Positions 1 to 6,312 of a stretch of 14,032 nucleotides of DNA are shown here, in pieces. Below the pieces are notes generated by a model. The model did not search any database and was not told the DNA's origin. It worked only from the letters and a program-made list of their open reading frames with translations. Source of the stretch: Methanocalculus sp. (GTDB taxonomy: Archaea; Halobacteriota; Methanomicrobia; Methanomicrobiales; Methanocorpusculaceae); assembly GCF_030651615.1 (NCBI RefSeq), contig NZ_JAUSCG010000238.1:1-14032 (forward strand). Direction: 5' to 3'. The translations under genes were made by a program, and so were the position numbers. The stretch's first letter is position 1. Each line of letters starts with the position of its first letter.

Positions 1-707
1 ATCTGATAGCCGGGACCGGTATTGCCACCATCTTTGTAAATCTCAATTTGGAGATCCTTCGCTTCACTCCCGAAGCCACCCGGATCATCAATCTGATCGT
101 AAGGGATATCGGGCGGCCGGTAGCCCATATCCTCTCCAATCTCGTCGGTTATGATAGTCTGGCAGAGGATGCACAATCCGTGCTGGACACGCTGATACCC
201 AAAGAAATGGATGTGCAGAACAAGGATGGCAGGTGGTACAGATTACGTATCCTGCCGTATCGTACGCTTAAAATAGAAGGGGCTGTGCTCACCTTTGTTG
301 ATATTACGAAGGTAAAGAATGCACAAGACGAAATTCGTCTGAATGAAGAGCGTATGCGTATCGGGCTCAGCGCCTTCCCTATTGTCGTCTATAATCAGGA
401 TTTGGCATTGCGCTATACCTGGATATTTAGTACCAATCCGGAGATTGTTGCGGAGAAGATGCTCGGCAAGACTGACGCAGAAATGGTGCCTGAAGAGGAT
501 GCCACAAAGCTGACAGCCATCAAACAACAGGTGATCGAACGTGGGGAGGGAACGCGGCAGGAAGTACAAACTACCCGTGATGGCAGACCGATACGATACG
601 ATCTGACCATTGAGCCATTACGTGACACCAGAGGTGCCCTCATTGGAATTACCTGCGCTTCGCTTGAAAACCCTGACCGCAACAGAAAAGAGGGAAGTGC
701 AGAATGA
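1..707 (+). CDS. CheB/CheR-type fusion protein, C-terminal PAS region (5' partial)
   Basis: The frame is open from the first complete codon at position 3, so the gene enters from outside the window. The TTG at 48 is internal and not a real start. The visible ~235 residues begin with TGIATIFVNLNLEILRFTPE, then the RDIGRPVAHI stretch. This is the signature of the PAS domain that follows the CheR methyltransferase in CheB-CheR-PAS fusions. The segment ends in LTFVDITKVKNAQDEI, the usual PAS exit and linker helix. A second PAS-like domain follows (about residues 120-220 of the visible part, with LGKTDAEMVPEEDA and a terminal GITCASLEN). Such proteins are cytoplasmic and couple MCP-like methylation and demethylation modules to kinases. 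The stop overlaps the next start by four bases (ATGA), so the two are probably translationally coupled. The CheB and CheR domains themselves are not visible and are inferred from the PAS type. Confidence 0.8.
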   Translation, partial: LIAGTGIATIFVNLNLEILRFTPEATRIINLIVRDIGRPVAHILSNLVGYDSLAEDAQSVLDTLIPKEMDVQNKDGRWYRLRILPYRTLKIEGAVLTFVDITKVKNAQDEIRLNEERMRIGLSAFPIVVYNQDLALRYTWIFSTNPEIVAEKMLGKTDAEMVPEEDATKLTAIKQQVIERGEGTRQEVQTTRDGRPIRYDLTIEPLRDTRGALIGITCASLENPDRNRKEGSAE

Positions 708-2326
708 GTGAAGAAGACAAAAAATCACGTGATTTATCCGAACTACGCCGGAGAGCTGAAGAGATCGCGAGACATAAAGCAGAGTCTTTCGCTCAGGATA
801 GTGCGTCCCTTTCAGCCAGTGAAGTCCGGAAGACCCTTCATGAACTGAAGGTGCACCAGATCGAGCTGGAGATGCAGAATGAAGAGTTGCGAGCAACACT
901 GGTGGATCTGGATGCATCCCGGGCGCAGTATTTTGAACTCTATGATCTGGCGCCTGTGGGGTACTGTACTGTCAATGAAAAGGGGCTGATCCTTGAGGCG
1001 AACCTGACAGTTGTCAACTTACTTGGTAAAAGCGGGAGGGCGGCATTCCTCAGACAGCCGATTACCCGCTTCATCCATACAGAAGATCAGGATATCTACT
1101 ATATGCACCGCAAGCTGCTCTTTGAGAACAGCGGGATACAGGGGTGTGAACTGCGAATGATGAAAGAGGATGGAACCCATATCTGGGTGTATCTTCAAGC
1201 CACCTCCGTACAGGAGAAAGATGGTGAGCAGATCTACCGTGTCATCCTCAGCGACATCACCGATCGTAAGGTGGTGGAAGAAGCGCTTAAGGAGAATGAA
1301 AACAGACTTCAGCTTGCACTTTTTGGATCTGAAACAGGAATGTGGGAACTTCATATTCCCACTATGGAAGTTGTAATCGATGAACGGGCATGTAATATCC
1401 TTGGTTATGAACACAAAGGCACACGATCATACCATACCTTTTGGGATACATTATTGCAGCCTGAAAAAAATCCTCTCGTTGATAAAAGACTTGTCGCTTA
1501 TATCACGGGAAAAACACCCTTTTTTGAAGTTGAAAGCCAGATGAAGCATTCTTCCGGCAGCATGGTCTGGATGATTATCCGAGGGAAGATAACCCGGAGT
1601 CTCCCGGATGGATCACCACTCCAGCTCTCCGGAACCTTTCATGATATCACCGAACAGAAACTCACAGAAGAAGCACTCTATGTCGCAAACAAAAAGTTAA
1701 AGATCCTCTCAAGCATCACCCGGCATGATATTCTCAACAAGATCATGGGTGTTAACGGATATCTCTGGCTTTCCAGAGATCTGATTCAGGATGAGAATCT
1801 TTTGAGGTACTTCCATAATATCGAAAATGCTATCACCTCTATAGAGAAACAGATCGAGTTCACCCACACGTATGAGGAACTGGGTATGAAGAAGCCCGAA
1901 TGGTTCCAGATCTCAGAGCTGATCAAAAAACTGAGTGATCCTCTGATCCGGATAAAACATGATTGTATGAATTTGAATTTGCTGGCTGACCCGATGATAG
2001 AGAAGGTCTTCTATAACTTAATGGGTAATACCATAGCGCATGCGGAAGGGGCCACCATGGTTCAGATCCACTGCGAGATTCTTGAGAATGATCTGCTTAT
2101 TATCTGGGAGGATGATGGCCCCGGAATTCCTGATGATCAGAAAGAACAGATTTTTGAGAAAGGATTTGGGAAGCATACCGGTTTTGGGCTTTTCCTCTCC
2201 CGTGAGATCCTCAGTATCACCGGGCTTCACATCAGAGAGACAGGGATTTTTGGTAAAGGAGCGAGATTTGAGATCAGGGTGCCAAAAGGAATGTGGTCTG
2301 CATTTGGAGATGGTTTGGCCCGGTAG
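704..2326 (+). CDS. PAS-PAS sensor histidine kinase, cytoplasmic
   Basis: A 540-residue kinase. An N-terminal coiled coil (about 10-75, rich in E/R/L) is followed by PAS domain 1 (about 76-190, ending ILSDITDRK), PAS domain 2 (about 200-317, ending GTFHDITEQK), then the catalytic part. The H-box is SSITRHDILNKI with the phosphoacceptor His at 341. The N-box is FYNLMGNTIAHAE (438-442), G1 is DDGPGIP (471-476) and G2 is KHTGFGLFLSREIL (490-503). No membrane segment is visible, so it should sense a cytoplasmic or redox signal. The RHDILN form of the H-box is typical of archaeal kinases in methanogens. It is coupled by ATGA to the CheB/CheR fusion upstream. Neither it nor its neighbours carries a receiver domain, so its partner lies elsewhere. 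The ATPase half closely resembles that of the kinase at 6313-8351 (ADPMIE, HAEGAT, WEDDGPGIPD shared). Confidence 0.93.
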   Translation: MSEEDKKSRDLSELRRRAEEIARHKAESFAQDSASLSASEVRKTLHELKVHQIELEMQNEELRATLVDLDASRAQYFELYDLAPVGYCTVNEKGLILEANLTVVNLLGKSGRAAFLRQPITRFIHTEDQDIYYMHRKLLFENSGIQGCELRMMKEDGTHIWVYLQATSVQEKDGEQIYRVILSDITDRKVVEEALKENENRLQLALFGSETGMWELHIPTMEVVIDERACNILGYEHKGTRSYHTFWDTLLQPEKNPLVDKRLVAYITGKTPFFEVESQMKHSSGSMVWMIIRGKITRSLPDGSPLQLSGTFHDITEQKLTEEALYVANKKLKILSSITRHDILNKIMGVNGYLWLSRDLIQDENLLRYFHNIENAITSIEKQIEFTHTYEELGMKKPEWFQISELIKKLSDPLIRIKHDCMNLNLLADPMIEKVFYNLMGNTIAHAEGATMVQIHCEILENDLLIIWEDDGPGIPDDQKEQIFEKGFGKHTGFGLFLSREILSITGLHIRETGIFGKGARFEIRVPKGMWSAFGDGLAR

Positions 2327-2343
2327 ATCTGATACATCGTATC

Positions 2344-2378
2344 GGAGACTGCCTCATTCGAATGCATTGAGTGTCTCC
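2344..2378 (+). terminator. hairpin after the kinase operon (weak)
   Basis: Eighteen bases after the kinase stop, GGAGAC (2344-2349) pairs with GTCTCC (2373-2378), with an inner CTCA/TGAG. No T-run follows. It may be a terminator-like hairpin or simply chance. The rest of 2379-2520 shows nothing coding. Confidence 0.3.
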
Positions 2379-2520
2379 TGACGAGATAAGCCCCTCAATC
2401 ATGGCCCCTCTCTGGATCATTGTCACCTTATCCTATGCACGGCAATAATCTGGCGATGGATTGCAGATTATAGCAGTTGAAAGGAGATCATTTTCTCTTT
2501 TTAAATCTCAGATATCTCTT

Positions 2521-3102
2521 ATGGATGAAGAGATGGAGAAGATGTCAGAGTATGTCAGGACTTTTTTTCAGGATTCAGGTTCCCACGGTTTCGATCACAC
2601 TGCACGGGTCACCCGTCTCTCTGAGATGATGGGCAACAACGAGGGTGCGGATATGAAGATACTCATCCCAGCCGCCCTCTTCCATGATATCGCCCGTTCC
2701 CTTGAACTTGAGACGGGTCTGCCCCATGAGGAGCAAGGGGCAGAGATGGCAGAAGTGTATCTCCGATCAATCGGGTATCCCGGCGATAGGATCAATTCGA
2801 TCACCCATGCGATCCGTGCCCACCGGTACAGCTCGGGGATTGCCCCGGAGACGCTCGAGGCTGAGATCCTCTCGGATGCCGACAAGCTTGATGCGATGGG
2901 TGCAGTCGGCATCGCCCGAACCTTCATGCAGGCGGGGGAGGATGGCACCGGGATAGTGGGTGCGGTCGCTCACTTTCATAAGAAGCTGCTGAAGCTGAAG
3001 GATCGGATGTATACGGAAACTGCAACTGAGATGGCTGAGGAGAGGCATGTATTCCTTGTTGATTTTCTGGATGAGCTTGAACGTGAGGAATGTAGGGATT
3101 AG
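2521..3102 (+). CDS. HD-domain metal-dependent phosphohydrolase
   Basis: A 193-residue soluble protein of the small HD superfamily (the group containing YedJ-like proteins). Metal-binding candidates are HGFDH (His22, His26), the HD pair in LFHDIAR (55-56), His69 (GLPHEEQ), His101 (IRAHRYSS) and SDADKLDAMG (Asp119/121). The substrate is unknown; relatives cleave nucleotides or other phosphate esters. The frame can be extended to a TTG at 2461, but I chose the ATG at 2521. The extension has no homology-like features, and a T-rich TATA candidate (TTTTTAAAT, 2498-2506) lies inside it. That box is slightly close for 2521, so the ATGs at 2533 or 2542 are alternative leaderless starts. A short broken copy of the VGIARTFMQAGE segment lies at 4183-4262, indicating that this gene was once duplicated. 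Confidence 0.85.
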   Translation: MDEEMEKMSEYVRTFFQDSGSHGFDHTARVTRLSEMMGNNEGADMKILIPAALFHDIARSLELETGLPHEEQGAEMAEVYLRSIGYPGDRINSITHAIRAHRYSSGIAPETLEAEILSDADKLDAMGAVGIARTFMQAGEDGTGIVGAVAHFHKKLLKLKDRMYTETATEMAEERHVFLVDFLDELEREECRD

Positions 3103-3178
3103 ATGGTGGGAAGGGTGATTTCTGATTCTAGCCTCGTTGAGCTTTTGTTATGTATAGTTATATGATACCACATTGTGT

Positions 3179-3451
3179 ATGTCAGCTGCCAGTACCTCGG
3201 CACACTCTCCTACACTTGATACAATCCGGATGATTGAGGAGTTTGTTCAGGAGTATAGCGGTGAATTCCGGCGGCGAGCTCTCTGGTCATCTCTCCCACG
3301 GAAAATGATGTACCAGACCTTCAAAACCGCTATAGAGTACCTGATTGAATCAAACAAGATTGCCATTGATGCCAATGGCAAAGTCTGCTGGATCTTTGAT
3401 CCTGAACTCGTCCGGTGTTATTTGGAACGTCAGGACTTGCAGCTTCGTTAA
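3179..3451 (+). CDS. small winged-helix-like protein, function unknown
   Basis: A 90-residue protein. After a low-complexity N-terminus (MSAASTSAHS), residues 13-90 are helical and end with a beta-hairpin-like stretch, KIAIDANGKVCWIFDPEL. EYSGEFRRRALWSSLPRKMM followed by TFKTAIEYLIESNKI resembles a winged-helix fold, and I recall similar small proteins in methanogens, annotated only as hypothetical. DNA binding is an inference. The ATG at 3179 is preferred over the TTG at 3173: a TATA-like ATGTATAG/TTATATG stretch at 3149-3163 lies about 27 bases upstream, consistent with a leaderless mRNA. It follows the HD gene by 76 bases and its stop abuts the decayed transglutaminase copy. Confidence 0.7.
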   Translation: MSAASTSAHSPTLDTIRMIEEFVQEYSGEFRRRALWSSLPRKMMYQTFKTAIEYLIESNKIAIDANGKVCWIFDPELVRCYLERQDLQLR

Positions 3452-3803
3452 AAAAATGGAGAATTAGTTCTTCATCATGAGTTCTATTCTGAAACCTGCC
3501 ATTGTCAAAAGCTCCATATCCCGGGAGATAGTAATCAGCCCAGAAATGGGGGGTTGGCGTATTCTGGAAAAGCATCTGGTAGCCGCCGGTTACATGGGCG
3601 CTTATGCCGATTTACCGGCAGAATGCCGAGAAGAGCATGCTCCGGGTGCCGCATTCGTCATGGCCTGTTTTAAACCTCGGGTCGATTCAGCCACTTTCGG
3701 TATCCGGCTGTCGAGTGATATGCGGGAAATGGCTGTAGGGGTAGGTTGTTATGATGTGGTTAACAAGGCATCATTTGGGTTGCATGAGAGTGGGGGTATG
3801 TTT
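3452..3803 (-). pseudogene. decayed partial copy of the transglutaminase-like lipoprotein gene
   Basis: This stretch aligns in the same orientation with the 3' half of the intact gene at 4278-5789, at roughly three-quarters identity by eye. Positions 3452-3520 match 4266-4334 (gene 3' end). Positions 3521-3803 match about 4566-4849 (the transglutaminase core). About 233 bases between these blocks are missing. The junction lies at a shared TATCC (3517-3521 here; 4331-4335 and 4564-4568 in the parent). On the minus strand it still encodes GHDECGTRSMLFSAF, with the catalytic Cys, and PHFWADYYLPGYG, with the catalytic His. These are separated by frameshifts, and the N-terminal half including the signal peptide is absent. 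It cannot make a working protein. The open frames seen here on either strand are by-products. Confidence 0.85.
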
Positions 3804-3826
3804 CAAAAAACAGAAGAATGCAATAC

Positions 3827-3868
3827 CTATTTATAATCTCATTAGTATTGTTAAATTTATATGGAGTG
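3827..3868 (+). promoter_or_regulatory. promoter and RBS of the 38-codon gene
   Basis: A TATA-like TATTTATAAT (about 3827-3836) precedes a likely transcription start near 3860. GGAGTG (3863-3868) follows, seven bases before the ATG at 3876. A second A/T block, AAATTTATAT (3853-3862), could be an alternative TATA box. Confidence 0.5.
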
Positions 3869-3875
3869 AAATAAA

Positions 3876-3992
3876 ATGGCACTTGAAAGAATACATAACC
3901 CAAAAACTCATGCGGATTATCGTATCCGCCAAAGGACTACGGATAAGGGAGTAAAAGGTCAGATTATGGGGCGGTATAAGAAGCGTAAATAA
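3876..3992 (+). CDS. small basic protein (38 aa), conserved-looking
   Basis: The frame runs ATG to TAA and encodes 38 residues: MALERIHNPKTHADYRIRQR, followed by a basic tail containing KGVKGQIMGRYKKRK. The protein is strongly basic (about 11 K/R), has no Cys and no membrane segment. It resembles short methanogen proteins with an N-terminal ERI-NP motif and a central IRQRTT...KG.KGQIMG pattern; this is from memory and the function is unknown. A good RBS (GGAGTG, spacing 7), an upstream TATA box and a T-rich end make it a credible gene despite its size. It sits inside the region of gene decay and looks intact there. Confidence 0.65.
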   Translation: MALERIHNPKTHADYRIRQRTTDKGVKGQIMGRYKKRK

Positions 3993-4017
3993 CCACTATT
4001 ACCACCAGCCACCAATA

Positions 4018-4059
4018 ATTTTCCTTTTTTGCTATTTCTCCTGGATCCTCGATATCCAG
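4018..4059 (+). terminator. T-rich terminator region after the 38-codon gene
   Basis: AATTTTCCTTTTTT (4017-4030) gives the T-runs typical of archaeal transcription ends. It is followed by a 6-bp perfect inverted repeat, CTGGAT (4041-4046) with ATCCAG (4054-4059). Confidence 0.5.
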
Positions 4060-4065
4060 TGACAT

Positions 4066-4094
4066 ATAACGAGTCAAATAATCTCCCTCGTTAT
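4066..4094. repeat. 8-bp perfect inverted repeat
   Basis: ATAACGAG (4066-4073) and CTCGTTAT (4087-4094) are separated by 13 bases. This could be a hairpin or an operator. The flanking stretch 3993-4182 contains no convincing gene. Confidence 0.4.
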
Positions 4095-4182
4095 CACATT
4101 TTCATGTGTACCCTCTCTGCCATATCAACGGTAAAAAACGTCCGCGTTCGGGAGATGGTACGCTATCTGGGGAGAATCTTAT

Positions 4183-4262
4183 CAACAGTTGGTATCGCCC
4201 GGTCTTTCATGCTGGCGGGAGAAGAAGTGACCGGGATTGACGGAGTAGTCGCCCACATCAGT
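4183..4262 (+). pseudogene. remnant of a second HD-domain gene
   Basis: In the plus strand this encodes TVGIARSFMLAGEEVTGIDG followed by VVAHIS. It matches residues 128-152 of the HD protein at 2521-3102 (AVGIARTFMQAGEDGTGIVG, then AVAHFH). Nucleotide identity over about 75 bases is roughly three-quarters by eye. The metal-binding part of the domain is absent. Homology stops at GTTTAAAAAAAGGAG, directly before the transglutaminase gene's 3' end. This is a fragment left over from duplication and deletion, not a gene. Confidence 0.7.
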
Positions 4263-4263
4263 T

Positions 4264-4271
4264 TAAAAAAA
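4264..4271 (-). terminator. oligo-T terminator of the transglutaminase gene
   Basis: An uninterrupted run of A on the plus strand (T-run on the minus strand) begins six bases after the stop codon of the minus-strand gene. The same A-run is kept beside the decayed copy at 3449-3456. Confidence 0.55.
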
Positions 4272-4277
4272 GGAGAA

Positions 4278-5789
4278 TCAGTTCTTCGCCACAAGATTGA
4301 TTCTGAAGCCCCCCATTGCCAAAAACTCCATATCCTGCATGGATGCATCGCTTAGAATCACCGGATACTGCCTGACAAGCCTGAAGACTGCTGCATCGTC
4401 TGGGTAATCCGGCTCGACTGTCGCATCGACATTCTTCTGGATGACAAGCCGGGCCGGGTCGATGTTGGTTCCATAGTATTTCTTAAAGGCTATCCGGTCC
4501 TCTTCAGGGATATCGAACCATTCGGCACCCTCGGCGACGGTCGGATCAACCGGCACCCACCCGTATCCCGTGAGATAGTATTCTGCCCAGAAGTGGGGGC
4601 TTGGCGCATCCTGGAGGATCATCTGGTAGCCGCCTGTTGCACGGGCGGGGATGCCGAGTGACCGGCAGAATGCAGAGAAGAGCATGCTCTGGGTGCCGCA
4701 GTCGCCATGGCCGGTTATGAACATATGGGTTGATTCAGCCACCTTCGGGGTTTTGGCATCAAGTGACATATGCGGGACATGGCTGTAGGGGTAGGTGGTG
4801 ATGATATGTTCGTAGATCATCTGGGCCTGCTTATGGGGGTTTGTTTCGCTCCCGACGATCTCACGGGCTTTGTTCCTGATTGCATCGTTTATCTCGATGT
4901 TCCGTTCAGATCTCGTGTAGAGGATATACCTCGGATCGCTGGTGTCATACTCCCCGACCATCTCGGGATCGATCACATAAACGGCTTCATAGGATGTGAA
5001 TCCGATATCAATCGTGATGAGCAGGTTACCTTTGATAGCATCGACTGGGATCTCATAGTAGATGATCCCGATATCGCCATGAACATCCGGCCCTTTCACG
5101 ATGTACTCCGGGTATGCCATATTCGTGACTGAGACATCCTGCTGGATATTGGTCTCGATAGGGTGCGGGTACCAGATCTTCAGTGTTCCTCCTGCAGGGA
5201 GATCCTCTTCTGCGATCTCAAGATGCATGGTCCCTTCATATCGTACCGGGTTTCGGTAAGGGAGATTGACTGTTGGGAGATCCTCTGCCAGAGCATATCG
5301 GGACATAAAGGCAAACGAAAATCCCAGATCCCTTTTCTGGAGGATCTCTGTGTGGGCATAGAGGTAGTTCTTCGTGGTATCAGAGAAGTAGAGGGTCTCG
5401 CCATCAGAAACAAGCGTCTGGGCGTGATCTGTGAGCCAGCTATCGATCTCTGAATCGGTGATGCCGGGCACCGCCTCTCTCAGGGCATCCCGTGCGGCAG
5501 CCTCATTGAATGGGAACTCGCCATAGGTTCGGATCGTCTTAAACATCGCATTCCGTGAAGTGATGCCTGCATCCGGGAAACCATTTGCAAAGTACCATGC
5601 CGCTGATCCTTCAAATGCGGCTTCTGCGGCCCGGAAGTTTCCGGCTTCATATTCGGCAAGGCCTTTGTTGTATTCCATCTCACCGATGCTCGACTTTTCA
5701 TACACCGGGTGATCGGAGACACAGCCCGCACAAGCGAGCAGAGCAATCACCAGGATGATGATTGCAGAGAAGGAGATCTGCTTGTTCAT
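4278..5789 (-). CDS. transglutaminase-like domain lipoprotein
   Basis: A 503-residue exported protein. The N-terminus has a Lys, a hydrophobic stretch (SAIIILVIALLACAGC) and a lipobox with Cys at 23, so it is probably anchored to the outer face of the membrane. A TPR-like helical pair follows (about 36-66, EMEYNKGLAEYEAGNFRAAE), then a beta-rich middle region (about 180-270). The transglutaminase-like core (about 300-420) carries the triad: Cys364 in GHGDCGTQSMLFSAFC, His399 in SPHFWAEYY and Asp415 in WVPVDPT. The fold serves as protease, peptidase or cross-linking enzyme; the substrate here is unknown. It has a good RBS (AAGGAGAG) and TATA-like boxes upstream, and is divergent from the CGGC gene. 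A broken partial copy lies just downstream (3452-3803). Confidence 0.92.
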   Translation of the reverse strand: MNKQISFSAIIILVIALLACAGCVSDHPVYEKSSIGEMEYNKGLAEYEAGNFRAAEAAFEGSAAWYFANGFPDAGITSRNAMFKTIRTYGEFPFNEAAARDALREAVPGITDSEIDSWLTDHAQTLVSDGETLYFSDTTKNYLYAHTEILQKRDLGFSFAFMSRYALAEDLPTVNLPYRNPVRYEGTMHLEIAEEDLPAGGTLKIWYPHPIETNIQQDVSVTNMAYPEYIVKGPDVHGDIGIIYYEIPVDAIKGNLLITIDIGFTSYEAVYVIDPEMVGEYDTSDPRYILYTRSERNIEINDAIRNKAREIVGSETNPHKQAQMIYEHIITTYPYSHVPHMSLDAKTPKVAESTHMFITGHGDCGTQSMLFSAFCRSLGIPARATGGYQMILQDAPSPHFWAEYYLTGYGWVPVDPTVAEGAEWFDIPEEDRIAFKKYYGTNIDPARLVIQKNVDATVEPDYPDDAAVFRLVRQYPVILSDASMQDMEFLAMGGFRINLVAKN

Positions 5790-5794
5790 ATGGT

Positions 5795-5832
5795 AACTCT
5801 CCTTTTCGATATATAAAAACTAGGGTATTTAA
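5795..5832 (-). promoter_or_regulatory. RBS and TATA boxes of the transglutaminase gene
   Basis: Read on the minus strand, AAGGAGAG (complement of 5797-5804) lies seven bases before the ATG. TTTTTATATAT (complement of 5809-5819) and CTTAAATAC (complement of 5824-5832) are TATA-like. The distal box would leave a short leader that retains the RBS; the proximal one would not, so the distal box is slightly preferred. Confidence 0.5.
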
Positions 5833-5891
5833 GAGGATTGAAACTATTTGTTGAAACAGGTGGGAGTGCACTTGTTTCTCCTCAATCCAAA

Positions 5892-5900
5892 CTATTATCA
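5892..5900 (+). promoter_or_regulatory. TATA-like box of the CGGC gene
   Basis: CTATTATCA is centred about 27 bases before the ATG at 5923. That ATG has no Shine-Dalgarno sequence, consistent with a leaderless transcript. Confidence 0.4.
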
Positions 5901-5922
5901 TCTGCCATATGCATTCACCTCT

Positions 5923-6252
5923 ATGAAAGTCGGAATAATACGATGTATGATGACCGAGGATATGTGCACGGGAACGACAGATTTCAGCATTGCAAAAGAG
6001 GGAAAAGGCGCCTTCAGTGAGATAGGGCCTGTTGATATCGTTGGTTTTGTGACATGCGGGGGCTGTCCGGGCAAACGGGCAATACCACGGGCAAAGATGA
6101 TGGTCGATCGCGGTGCAGAAGCGATCGTTTTTGCATCATGCATTATGAGAGGTAATCCGATCGGCTTCCCCTGCCCCCATTATGCTGACATGAGGGATTA
6201 CATCATCAAAGCAGTCGGTCCGGAGATTCCGATCATTGAGTGGACGCACTGA
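5923..6252 (+). CDS. CGGC domain-containing protein
   Basis: A 109-residue soluble protein matching the CGGC domain family (putative metal-binding, found mostly in anaerobes). The start MKVGIIRCMM is the usual beginning of the family. TCGGCPGKRAIPRAK (44-58) carries the name motif, with further Cys at 8, 15, 73 (FASCIM) and 84 (FPCPH) and a His at 86. The many conserved Cys suggest metal or redox chemistry; the true role is unknown. Longer frames start at 5838 or 5848, but the extra residues are not family-like, so I use the ATG at 5923. It is divergent from the lipoprotein gene and convergent with the split kinase. The 60 bases after it hold nothing recognisable. Confidence 0.88.
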   Translation: MKVGIIRCMMTEDMCTGTTDFSIAKEGKGAFSEIGPVDIVGFVTCGGCPGKRAIPRAKMMVDRGAEAIVFASCIMRGNPIGFPCPHYADMRDYIIKAVGPEIPIIEWTH

Positions 6253-6312
6253 TACCCTGATGATGTATATGCCCGGTATTTGCGGGATTGAGAAAGGTTG
6301 CGTGTACTTTTC

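Noticed and set aside
2461..2520. TTG-started N-terminal extension of the HD protein
   Set aside because: The added 20 residues look non-coding and overlap a TATA-like element; ATG at 2521 fits family length better.
3477..3836. 119-aa plus-strand frame
   Set aside because: It is antisense to the decayed transglutaminase copy; its length comes from the parent gene's codon pattern, not from coding on this strand.
4029..4355. 108-aa plus-strand frame
   Set aside because: It joins non-coding sequence, the HD remnant and the antisense of the transglutaminase 3' end; no RBS and no unified fold.
5838..5922. Longer starts for the CGGC protein
   Set aside because: The family begins at MKVGIIRC; the extension overlaps the promoter of the divergent gene.
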